Positions 43,407 to 51,182 of a DNA stretch of 64,000 nucleotides are shown here, piece by piece. The notes beneath the pieces are model-generated. The model made no database searches. It saw only the letters and a program-made list of their open reading frames with translations, and was not told where the DNA came from. The first letter of the stretch is position 1; each line of letters opens with the position of its first letter. The stretch comes from Streptomyces sp. BHT-5-2 (lineage in GTDB: Bacteria > Actinomycetota > Actinomycetes > Streptomycetales > Streptomycetaceae). Location: contig NZ_CP081497.1 of the NCBI RefSeq assembly GCF_019774615.1, forward strand, positions 2,744,963-2,808,962, given 5' to 3'. Made by a program: the position numbers and the translations under genes.

Positions 43407-44311
43407 CCGCGGCGTCCACCATGCGGCTCGGGGCGGTTGTCCTGACCATGGGCAACCGCCCCGACGAGCTGCGCGCACTGCTGGAGTCCGTCGCCAAGCA
43501 GGACGGCGGGCCGATCGAGGTGGTGGTGGTCGGCAACGGCGCACCGCTGCCCGAGCTGGCCGTGCCCGGCCTGGCCGTGCGGACGGTCGAGCTGCCGGAG
43601 AACGTCGGCATACCGGCCGGCCGCAACGTCGGCATCGAGGCGTTCCGGACGGACGGCCGGGACGGCTTCGCCGTCGATGCGCTGCTGTTCCTCGACGACG
43701 ACGGACGGCTGCCCCGCGCCGACACCGCCGAGCTGTGCCGCGAGGCGTTCGCCGCCGACCGGGAGCTGGGCATCATCAGCTTCCGGATCGCCGACCCGGA
43801 CACCGGTGTGACCCAGCGCCGGCACGTCCCCCGGCTGCGCGCCTCGGACCCACTGCGCTCCTCGCGCGTGACCACCTTCCTCGGCGGCGCCAACGCGGTC
43901 CGTACCGCGGTGTTCGCCCAGGTCGGCGGCCTGCCCGACGAGTTCTTCTACGCCCACGAGGAGACCGACCTGGCCTGGCGCGCACTCGACGCCGGCTGGC
44001 TGGTCGACTACCGGGCGGACATGATCCTGCACCACCCCACCACGGCCCCGGCCCGGCACGCGGTCTACCACCGGATGGTGGCCCGCAACCGGGTCTGGCT
44101 GGCCCGTCGCAATCTCCCCGCCCCGCTGGTTCCGGTCTACCTCGGTGTCTGGTTCCTGCTCACCCTTGCCCGCCGGCCGTCGCTGCCGGGGCTCAGGGCC
44201 TGGCTGGGCGGCTTCCGCGAGGGCTGGGCAACCCCGTGCGGTCCCCGGCGTCCCATGAAGTGGGCTACCGTTTGGCGACTGAGCCGGCTGGGCCGCCCTC
44301 CCATCATCTGA
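43403..44311 (+). CDS. Glycosyltransferase family 2 protein
   Basis: A 302-residue GT-A glycosyltransferase. The N-terminal strand is RLGAVVLTMGNRPDELRALL; NVGIPAGRNVGIEAF follows. The metal-binding DxD is in LLFLDDDGRLP, and the acceptor region includes FLGGANAVRTAVF and the catalytic-type EETDLAWRALDAGW. Members like this add rhamnose or other sugars to lipid- or polymer-linked acceptors. GTG at 43403 overlaps the upstream stop (GTGA). The C-terminus is basic and hydrophobic (LGVWFLLTLARRPSLPG), perhaps membrane-bound. Confidence 0.9.
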   Translation: MTAASTMRLGAVVLTMGNRPDELRALLESVAKQDGGPIEVVVVGNGAPLPELAVPGLAVRTVELPENVGIPAGRNVGIEAFRTDGRDGFAVDALLFLDDDGRLPRADTAELCREAFAADRELGIISFRIADPDTGVTQRRHVPRLRASDPLRSSRVTTFLGGANAVRTAVFAQVGGLPDEFFYAHEETDLAWRALDAGWLVDYRADMILHHPTTAPARHAVYHRMVARNRVWLARRNLPAPLVPVYLGVWFLLTLARRPSLPGLRAWLGGFREGWATPCGPRRPMKWATVWRLSRLGRPPII

Positions 44312-44378
44312 CAAGCTCGTATCTGAGAGCATCAGGCGCTGACCGGGGTGTCCCCGGCAGCGCACCTTGAGGACGAAA

Positions 44379-45317
44379 GTGTCAACTGTGAGCGAGACCA
44401 CGCACGACGGTGCGGTCGTCATGAGTGCCCCGGCATCCGCCGACGAAGGACTCACGCCCCTTCAGCGCGCCCAGAAGTACGGGCTGGCGCAGAGCGGGGC
44501 CCGGCCCGGGCTGGTGGAGTACATCCGCCAGCTGTGGGCCCGTCGGCATTTCATCTCGGCCTTCTCCAGCGCCAAGCTGACCGCGCAGTTCAGCCAGGCG
44601 AAGCTGGGCCAGGTCTGGCAGGTGGCGACGCCGCTGCTGAACGCGCTCGTCTACTACTTCATCTTCGGCGTGCTGATCGGCACGCGGAAGGGCGTCCCGG
44701 ACTACGTCCCGTTCCTGGTGACCGGTGTCTTCATCTTCACCTTCACCCAGAGCTCGGTGATGGCCGGTACGCGGGCGATCTCCGGCAACCTCGGGCTGGT
44801 GCGCGCGCTGCACTTCCCACGGGCCTGCCTGCCGATCTCGTTCTGCCTCATGCAGCTCCAGCAACTGCTGTTCTCCATGGGCGTGCTGGTGGTCATCCTG
44901 CTGGCCTTCGGGCAGATGCCCACCTGGTCCTGGCTGCTGGTGGTGCCCGCGCTGCTGCTCCAGTTCGTGTTCAACACCGGCCTGGCGATGGTCATGGCGC
45001 GGCTGGGCAGCAAGACCCCGGACCTGGCGCAGCTGATGCCCTTCATCATGCGGACGTGGATGTACGCCTCCGGCGTGATGTTCAGCATCAGCGTGATCCT
45101 CAAGGGCAAGCACGTCCCGCACTGGGTCGAGGTGATGCTCTACGGCAACCCGGCCGCGGTCTACATCGACCTGATCCGGTTCGCGCTGATCGACAGCTTC
45201 AAGGCGAGCCAGCTCCCGCCGCACGTGTGGGCGTTCGCCCTCGGCTGGGCGCTGGTGGCCGGCGTCGTGGGCTTTGTGTACTTCTGGAAGGCTGAGGAGC
45301 GGTACGGACGTGGCTGA
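44379..45317 (+). CDS. ABC-2 type transporter permease, TagG-like
   Basis: A 312-residue ABC-2 permease. After a soluble N-terminus, the segment FSSAKLTAQFSQAKLGQVWQ and the LNALVYYFIFGVLIG helix are typical of TagG/Wzm polysaccharide exporters; six membrane spans are visible. GAGGA lies 5 bases before the GTG at 44379. It pairs with the ATPase encoded next. Together they probably move a lipid-linked glycopolymer or glycolipid across the membrane. Export of a product of the five upstream enzymes is inferred. Confidence 0.9.
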   Translation: MSTVSETTHDGAVVMSAPASADEGLTPLQRAQKYGLAQSGARPGLVEYIRQLWARRHFISAFSSAKLTAQFSQAKLGQVWQVATPLLNALVYYFIFGVLIGTRKGVPDYVPFLVTGVFIFTFTQSSVMAGTRAISGNLGLVRALHFPRACLPISFCLMQLQQLLFSMGVLVVILLAFGQMPTWSWLLVVPALLLQFVFNTGLAMVMARLGSKTPDLAQLMPFIMRTWMYASGVMFSISVILKGKHVPHWVEVMLYGNPAAVYIDLIRFALIDSFKASQLPPHVWAFALGWALVAGVVGFVYFWKAEERYGRG

Positions 45318-46125
45318 GCAGGTGGCCGAGCAGACGATGGACGGCGTCCGGACGACGCCGACGCAGGACCGGATCCCGACCGTGATCGCGGACGAGTTGC
45401 ACATCGTGTACCGCGTCTACGGCACGGGTGCGGGCAAGGGCAGCGCGACCGCGGCGCTCAACCGGATCATCCGGCGCCGGCCGTCGGTGGGCGTGCGCGA
45501 GGTGCACGCGGTCAAGGGCGTCTCCTTCACCGCCTACCGCGGCGAGTCGATCGGCCTGATCGGTTCGAACGGTTCCGGCAAGTCGACCCTCCTCAAGGCG
45601 GTCGCCGGCCTGCTCCCCGCCGAGCGCGGCAAGGTCTACACGCACGGCCAGCCCTCGCTGCTCGGCGTGAACGCGGCCCTGATGAACGACCTCACCGGCG
45701 AGAAGAACGTCATCCTGGGCGGTCTGGCGATGGGCATGTCCCGCGAGCAGATCCGCGAGCGCTACGAGGGCATCGTCGACTTCTCCGGGATCAACGAGAA
45801 GGGCGACTTCATCTCGCTGCCGATGCGCACCTACTCCTCCGGTATGGCGGCCCGTCTGCGGTTCTCCATCGCGGCGGCCAAGGACCACGACGTGCTGCTG
45901 ATCGACGAGGCGCTGGCCACCGGTGACCGCGCCTTCCAGAAGCGCTCCGAGGCCCGCATCCGCGAGCTGCGCAAGGAAGCGGGTACGGTCTTCCTGGTCA
46001 GCCACAACAACAACTCCATCCGCGACACCTGCGACCGCGTGCTGTGGCTGGAGCGGGGCGAGCTGCTGATGGACGGCCCGACGGACGAGGTCATCAAGGC
46101 GTACGAGAAGGAGACGGGCAAATAG
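45310..46125 (+). CDS. ABC transporter ATP-binding protein, TagH-like
   Basis: A 271-residue ABC ATPase. Walker A is GSNGSGKST, Q-loop region QPSLLGVNAALMNDL, signature YSSGMAARLRFS and Walker B HDVLLIDEALATGD. The altered YSSGM signature and SLLGVNAA Q-loop are typical of TagH/Wzt teichoic- and O-antigen exporters. There is no C-terminal carbohydrate-binding extension, unlike long Wzt. GTG at 45310 overlaps the permease by 8 bases. Last gene of the unit; a strong terminator follows. Confidence 0.92.
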   Translation: MAEQVAEQTMDGVRTTPTQDRIPTVIADELHIVYRVYGTGAGKGSATAALNRIIRRRPSVGVREVHAVKGVSFTAYRGESIGLIGSNGSGKSTLLKAVAGLLPAERGKVYTHGQPSLLGVNAALMNDLTGEKNVILGGLAMGMSREQIRERYEGIVDFSGINEKGDFISLPMRTYSSGMAARLRFSIAAAKDHDVLLIDEALATGDRAFQKRSEARIRELRKEAGTVFLVSHNNNSIRDTCDRVLWLERGELLMDGPTDEVIKAYEKETGK

Positions 46126-46494
46126 CCCATCTGCCGCAGGAGGCCCTCGCGAGCCCGGTTCGCGGGGGCCTTCGAGTGCGACGAAACGGTCAACTCCGTG
46201 GAGATCGGGAAGAGTTGGGTCTCCTGTGATGTTGACCGGATCATTGCCCGGGGCGTCGGTACCCGCACGGACGTCTCACAGATGTACGGCGTAAGCTGTA
46301 CGAGTACTGAACGGCACAAGTGGTGCAAAGTCGGGCAAAGTGCACCCAGGCGGGCGACGAGGGCTCGATCGGAGCGCGTCGCCAGCTGCGGCGTGTCCGA
46401 AATGGGATGTTTTGGTCTGGCGGTGTAGAACGGGAGACGTGACGGCAATGGCTACTGGTTCGCTCCGGCTCCACAACACGCCGGGTAGCCCCCG
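46126..46494. other. Intergenic region between the exporter unit and the hopanoid operon
   Basis: About 370 bases. The left end holds the exporter terminator. The right end, which is less GC-rich (for example AAATGGGATGTTTTGG around 46400), should hold the hopanoid promoter, but I find no hexamer pair with good spacing. A 16-codon open frame ends over the hpnC start. Confidence 0.5.
46141..46171 (+). terminator. Terminator after the TagGH-type exporter
   Basis: AGGCCCTCGCGA (46141-46152) pairs with TCGCGGGGGCCT (46160-46171), 12 bp with one G-T pair and a 7-base loop, followed by TCG. It separates the exporter unit from the hopanoid genes. Confidence 0.8.
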
Positions 46495-46498
46495 GTGA
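46448..46498 (+). CDS. Possible 16-residue upstream open frame overlapping hpnC
   Basis: ATG GCT ACT... to TGA encodes MATGSLRLHNTPGSPR; its stop overlaps the GTG of hpnC (GTGA). GGGAG lies 11 bases upstream. It could couple translation into hpnC, or may be chance. Confidence 0.3.
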   Translation: MATGSLRLHNTPGSPR

Positions 46499-47442
46499 GC
46501 CGAGGAGACGAGCAGGCGCGTCGCGCCTTCCTTCGGAGGGTGGCGGTGAGTGGCGGGAAGGACCACACACGCACCGTGCTCGATCAGGCCGTGCACGAGA
46601 ATTTCCCGGTCGCACCGTTCTTCCTGCCGCGCGCCTGGCGCGCCGACCTGATGGCCCTGTATGGCTTCGCCCGCCTCGTCGACGACATCGGCGACGGCGA
46701 CCTGGCCCCCGGCGGCGGCGACGCCGTCCTCCTCGGCCTGGACCGCGCCCAGCACGACGACCGCCCGGCACTGCTCGACGCCCTGGAGGCGGACCTGCAC
46801 CGGGTCTTCAGCGACCGCCCCCCCGGCCCCAGGCACCCGCTGATGCGCCGCCTCGGCCCGACCGTCCGCCGCTGCGCGCTCAGCCCCGAGCCCTTCCTCG
46901 GCCTGATCGAGGCCAACCGCCAGGACCAGCGGATCAGCCGCTACGCCACCTACGGCGACCTGGCCGCCTACTGCGAGCTGTCCGCCAACCCCGTCGGCCG
47001 GCTCGTCCTCGGCGTCACCGGCACCTCCAGCCCCGAGCGCATCCGGCTCTCGGACGCCGTCTGCACCGCGCTCCAGCTCGTCGAACACATCCAGGACGTG
47101 GCCGAGGACCTCGGCCGGGACCGGATCTACCTCCCCGACGAGGACATGAAGCGCTTCGGTGTCACCGAGGCCGACCTGGCGGCGCCCACCGGCGGCGCAT
47201 CGGTGCGCGCACTGATCGCCTTCGAGGCGGAACGCGCCGGTGACCTGCTGGATGAGGGCGCGCCGCTGGTGGGTAGCGTGCACGGCAGACTCAAGCTGCT
47301 GCTGGCCGGCTTCGTCGCCGGCGGGCGCGCCGCCCTCCAGGCGGTCGCCGCCGCCGATCACGACGTACTCCCCGGGCCGCCCAAGCCGGCCAAGCTCAGC
47401 CTGCTGCGCGAGGTAGGGGCGACACTGCGACGAGAGGGGTGA
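46495..47442 (+). CDS. hpnC: Hydroxysqualene synthase HpnC
   Basis: A 315-residue squalene/phytoene-synthase-fold enzyme. It has ENFPVAPFFLPRAWRADLMA, the first aspartate motif YGFARLVDDIGDG and the second QLVEHIQDVAEDLGRDRIYL, with the LVEHIQDV variant typical of HpnC. With HpnD it converts FPP via presqualene diphosphate to hydroxysqualene. GTG at 46495; the gene overlaps hpnD by 4 bases. First gene of the hopanoid operon. Confidence 0.93.
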   Translation: MSRGDEQARRAFLRRVAVSGGKDHTRTVLDQAVHENFPVAPFFLPRAWRADLMALYGFARLVDDIGDGDLAPGGGDAVLLGLDRAQHDDRPALLDALEADLHRVFSDRPPGPRHPLMRRLGPTVRRCALSPEPFLGLIEANRQDQRISRYATYGDLAAYCELSANPVGRLVLGVTGTSSPERIRLSDAVCTALQLVEHIQDVAEDLGRDRIYLPDEDMKRFGVTEADLAAPTGGASVRALIAFEAERAGDLLDEGAPLVGSVHGRLKLLLAGFVAGGRAALQAVAAADHDVLPGPPKPAKLSLLREVGATLRREG

Positions 47443-48395
47443 GCCGGACCGTGGAGGCAACCGCACAGATGCCCGCGCCGGTGCTCGCTGCGTACCGCTA
47501 CTGCGAAACCGTCACCGGACAGCAGGCGCGCAATTTCGCATACGGGATCCGGCTGCTGCCGGCCGACAAGCGGCAGGCGATGTCGGCGCTCTACGCCTTC
47601 TCCCGCCGGGTCGACGACATCGGCGACGGAACCCTGGAACCCGAGGCCAAGGCCCGCCGCCTGGAGGAGACCCGCGCCCTGCTCGCGCGCGTCAGGGACG
47701 GCCGGATCGCCGTGGACGACACCGACCCGGTGGCGGTCGCGCTCGCCGACACCGCCCGGCGCTTCCCCGTCCCGCTCGGCGGGCTGGACGAACTGATCGA
47801 CGGGGTGCTGGCGGACGTCCGCGGCGAGACCTACGAGACCTGGGACGAGCTCAAGGTCTACTGCCGCTGCGTCGCCGGGGCGATCGGCCGGCTCTCCCTC
47901 GGAGTGTTCGGCACCGTACCAGGCGCGCTCGACGCCGAACGCGCTCCGGAGTACGCCGATACGCTCGGGCTCGCGCTCCAACTGACCAATATTCTCAGGG
48001 ACGTTCGCGAGGACGCGGACAACGGGCGGACGTACCTTCCGGCCGAGGACCTCGCCAAGTTCGGCTGCTCGGCGGGGTTCCACGGCCCGGTGCCGCCGCC
48101 AGGCGCCGACTTCACAGGACTGGTGCAGTTCGAGGTCAGGCGGGCCCGCGCGCTGTTCGCGGAGGGCTTCCGGCTGCTCCCGATGCTCGACCGGCGCAGC
48201 GGCGCCTGCGTGGCGGCGATGGCCGGCATCTACCACCGGCTGCTGTCACGGATCTCCGACGACCCGGAGGCGGTGCTCCGCGGCCGGGTCTCACTGCCCG
48301 GCCGGGAGAAGGCGTTCGTCGCGGTGCGCGGGCTCTCCGGCCTCGACGCCCGCGCGATCGGCCGCCGGCAGGCCGTGAGCAGGAGGCGTGGATGA
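47439..48395 (+). CDS. hpnD: Presqualene diphosphate synthase HpnD
   Basis: A 318-residue squalene-synthase-fold enzyme condensing two FPP to presqualene diphosphate. The motifs are YAFSRRVDDIGDG (first Asp motif) and ALQLTNILRDVREDADNGRT followed by YLPAEDL (second). AYRYCETVTGQQARNFAYGI at the N-terminus is characteristic. The GTG at 47439 overlaps the hpnC stop (GTGA), showing tight coupling. Paralogous to HpnC; both are kept as in other HpnCDE loci. Confidence 0.94.
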   Translation: MSRTVEATAQMPAPVLAAYRYCETVTGQQARNFAYGIRLLPADKRQAMSALYAFSRRVDDIGDGTLEPEAKARRLEETRALLARVRDGRIAVDDTDPVAVALADTARRFPVPLGGLDELIDGVLADVRGETYETWDELKVYCRCVAGAIGRLSLGVFGTVPGALDAERAPEYADTLGLALQLTNILRDVREDADNGRTYLPAEDLAKFGCSAGFHGPVPPPGADFTGLVQFEVRRARALFAEGFRLLPMLDRRSGACVAAMAGIYHRLLSRISDDPEAVLRGRVSLPGREKAFVAVRGLSGLDARAIGRRQAVSRRRG

Positions 48396-48495
48396 GGTGC
48401 CGGACCGCGTACACCGACCACGGTCCGGCGTCGGCGCTGCGGGCAACCCTTCGCCGGACGGCTGCGTCCATCACGGACGTAAGGGGGGAGAGCAC

Positions 48496-49965
48496 ATGAC
48501 AGCGGGAACGACGCTGCCCGGGCGCGACTCCGCGCGCCGCTCCGGCCGTCCCGAAGGGGCGGCCGCGGTGGTCGTCGGGGGCGGACTCGCCGGCACCACC
48601 GCGGCGCTGGCACTGGCCGACGCGGGCCTGCGGGTCACCCTGATCGAGGGCCGGCCGCGCCTGGGCGGCCTGGTCTTCTCGTTCCGCCGCGACTCCGCCG
48701 CCGGCCCGCTCACCGTCGACAACGGCCAGCACGTCCACCTGCGCTGCTGCACCGCCTACGGCGACCACCTGGCACGGCTCGGCGCGCAGGACCTGGCGCC
48801 CGTCCAGGACCGCATGGACGTACCGGTCCTGGACCCGGTCGGCGCCCGGGGCCGGGCGCGGCTCGGCCGGCTCCGCCGCACCGCGCTGCCGGTCCCGCTC
48901 CACCTGGCCAGGAGCCTGGCGCTCTACCCGCACCTCTCGCCCGTCGAACGCGCCGGCGTGGTCCGCGCCACCCTCGCCCTCGGCCGGCTGGACCCGGCCG
49001 ACCCCGCGCTGGACGCCACCGACTTCGGCAGCTGGCTGCGCCGCCACGGCCAGAGCCCGCGCGCCGTCGAGGCGCTGTGGGATCTGGTCGGCATCGCCAC
49101 CCTCAACGCCACCGCCGACGACGCCTCACTGGGGCTGGCCGCCAAGGTCTTCAAGACCGGCCTGCTCTCCGCCCCCGGCGCCGCCGACATCGGCTGGGCC
49201 CGGGTCCCGCTCGGCGACCTCCACGACACCCGCGCCGCCGCCGCGCTGCGCACGGCCGGCGTCGAGGTCGCGCTGCGCACCCGCGTCGCCGCCGTCACCC
49301 GCGACGGCGCCGGCTGGCAGGTCGCGGTGGAGAACGGCCCGCACGGCCGGGAGACGCTCACCGCGGACACCGTCGTCCTCGCCGTACCGCAGCGCGAGGC
49401 GCACACCCTGCTGCCCGACGGGGCCCTGCCCGCCAAGGACCGGCTGCTGGACATCGGCACCGCCCCGATCCTCAACGTCCACGTCGTCTACGACCGCAAG
49501 GTGCTGCGCCGCCCGTTCTTCGCCGCGGTCGGCTCCCCGGTCCAGTGGGTCTTCGACCGCACCGGCGCCTCCGGGCTGACCCGCACCGCCGGCAACGAAC
49601 ACAGCCAGTACCTGGCCCTGTCGCAGTCCGCCGCACAGGAGGAGATCGACCAGCCGGTCGCCAAGCTCCGTGCCCGCTACCTCCCCGAGCTGGAACGGCT
49701 GCTGCCGGCAGCCCGGGGCGCCCGGATCCTCGACTTCTTCGTCACCCGCGAGCGCACCGCGACCTTCGCGCCCGCACCGGGCGTCGGCCGGCTCCGCCCG
49801 GCCGCCCGCACCCAAGTCCCCGGCCTGTTCCTGGCCGGTGCGTGGACCGCCACCGGGTGGCCCGCGACCATGGAGAGCGCTGTCCGCAGCGGCACCGCCG
49901 CCGCCCGTGAGGCACTCACCGAACTCGGCGTCCCCCACGGCCAGTTGCCACCGGAGGCGGCATGA
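48496..49965 (+). CDS. hpnE: Hydroxysqualene dehydroxylase HpnE
   Basis: A 489-residue FAD-dependent amine-oxidase-type protein. It starts AAVVVGGGLAGTTAALALAD, then LIEGRPRLGGLVFSF and the substrate-binding VDNGQHVHLRCC. The C-terminal FAD motif is PGLFLAGAWTATGWPATMES with AVRSG. It reductively removes the hydroxyl of hydroxysqualene to give squalene. GGGGGGAGAG precedes the ATG at 48496, which is 36 codons inside the longest frame. It overlaps the next gene by 4 bases. Confidence 0.94.
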   Translation: MTAGTTLPGRDSARRSGRPEGAAAVVVGGGLAGTTAALALADAGLRVTLIEGRPRLGGLVFSFRRDSAAGPLTVDNGQHVHLRCCTAYGDHLARLGAQDLAPVQDRMDVPVLDPVGARGRARLGRLRRTALPVPLHLARSLALYPHLSPVERAGVVRATLALGRLDPADPALDATDFGSWLRRHGQSPRAVEALWDLVGIATLNATADDASLGLAAKVFKTGLLSAPGAADIGWARVPLGDLHDTRAAAALRTAGVEVALRTRVAAVTRDGAGWQVAVENGPHGRETLTADTVVLAVPQREAHTLLPDGALPAKDRLLDIGTAPILNVHVVYDRKVLRRPFFAAVGSPVQWVFDRTGASGLTRTAGNEHSQYLALSQSAAQEEIDQPVAKLRARYLPELERLLPAARGARILDFFVTRERTATFAPAPGVGRLRPAARTQVPGLFLAGAWTATGWPATMESAVRSGTAAAREALTELGVPHGQLPPEAA

Positions 49966-51077
49966 CCAGGCGTACGGGCGCTCGCACGAGCACAAGCATC
50001 GGAAACAGAGGAGAAACCGTGGCTTCCCCGGCTATCGACACCGCGAGCGTCACCGCGCTGCTGGAGCGCGGGCGGACACTCGCCACTCCCGTGCTGCGTG
50101 CCGCCGTGGCCAGGCTCGCCCCTCCCATGGACACCGTCGCCGCCTACCACTTCGGGTGGATCGACGCGGCCGGCAACCCCACCACCGGTGACAGCGGCAA
50201 GGCCGTCCGGCCCGCGCTCGCCCTGCTGTCCGCCGAGGTCGCGGGCCAGGCCCCCGAGGTCGGCGTGCCCGGCGCGGTCGCCGTCGAGCTGGTGCACAAC
50301 TTCTCGCTGCTGCACGACGACCTGATGGACGGCGACGAGCAGCGCCGGCACCGCGACACGGTCTGGAAGGTGCACGGCCCCGCCCAGGCCATCCTCGTCG
50401 GCGACGCGCTGTTCGCGCTGGCCAACGAAATACTGCTGGAGCTCGGCACCGTCGACGCCGGCCGCGCCACCCGCCGGCTGACCCTGGCCACCCGCAAGCT
50501 GATCGACGGCCAGGCCCAGGACATCTCCTACGAGCACCGCGAGCGGGTCACCGTCGAGGAGTGCCTGGAGATGGAGGGCAACAAGACCGGCGCCCTGCTC
50601 GCCTGCGCGGTCTCCATCGGTGCGGTCCTCGGCGGCGCCGACGACCGCACCGCCGACATCCTGGAGAGGTACGGCTACCACCTCGGCCTCGCCTTCCAGG
50701 CCGTCGACGACCTGCTGGGCATCTGGGGCGACCCGGAGGCCACCGGCAAGCAGACCTGGAGCGACCTGCGGCAGCGCAAGAAGTCGCTGCCGGTCGTCGC
50801 CGCGCTCGCGGCCGGCGGTCCCGCCTCCGAGCGGCTCGCCGGCATCCTGGCCGCCGACGCCAAGAAGACCGAGACCGAGATCGCCGACTTCACCGAGGAA
50901 GAGTTCGCCTCCCGTGCGGCGTTGATCGAGGAGGCCGGCGGCCGCGAGTGGACCTCCCAGGAGGCCCGCCGCCAGCACGCCACCGCCGTCGCCGCACTGG
51001 ACGAGATCGACATGCCCGAATCGATCCGCGGACAGCTCGTCGCGCTCGCGGACTTCGTCGTCGTACGAGAGAGATGA
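49962..51077 (+). CDS. Polyprenyl diphosphate synthase (FPP/GGPP-type)
   Basis: A 371-residue trans-prenyltransferase. The first aspartate-rich motif is LLHDDLMDGDEQRRH; the second, AFQAVDDLLGIWGD, has a G at the last place. Also visible are GKAVRPALALL and the EGNKTGALLACAV helix. It probably makes the FPP used by HpnCD. The ATG at 49962 overlaps the hpnE stop with GGAGG upstream, but the GTG at 50019, after GAGGAG, is also attractive, so the start is uncertain. Confidence 0.92.
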   Translation: MTRRTGARTSTSIGNRGETVASPAIDTASVTALLERGRTLATPVLRAAVARLAPPMDTVAAYHFGWIDAAGNPTTGDSGKAVRPALALLSAEVAGQAPEVGVPGAVAVELVHNFSLLHDDLMDGDEQRRHRDTVWKVHGPAQAILVGDALFALANEILLELGTVDAGRATRRLTLATRKLIDGQAQDISYEHRERVTVEECLEMEGNKTGALLACAVSIGAVLGGADDRTADILERYGYHLGLAFQAVDDLLGIWGDPEATGKQTWSDLRQRKKSLPVVAALAAGGPASERLAGILAADAKKTETEIADFTEEEFASRAALIEEAGGREWTSQEARRQHATAVAALDEIDMPESIRGQLVALADFVVVRER

Positions 51078-51108
51078 GGGCCATCAACACGAACTAGATC
51101 GCAGTCGC

Positions 51109-51135
51109 CGGCCGGCGCCGCTCCGGCGCCGGCCG
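51109..51135 (+). terminator. Hairpin between the prenyl synthase and shc
   Basis: CGGCCGGCGCCG-CTC-CGGCGCCGGCCG: a perfect 12-bp stem with a 3-base loop, no T-run. It lies inside an otherwise collinear operon, so it may attenuate transcription, stabilise the upstream mRNA or be a processing site. Confidence 0.5.
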
Positions 51136-51182
51136 ACGGAATCCCTGAGCACGTCGACAGATTCACTGCAGAAGGGGAAACC

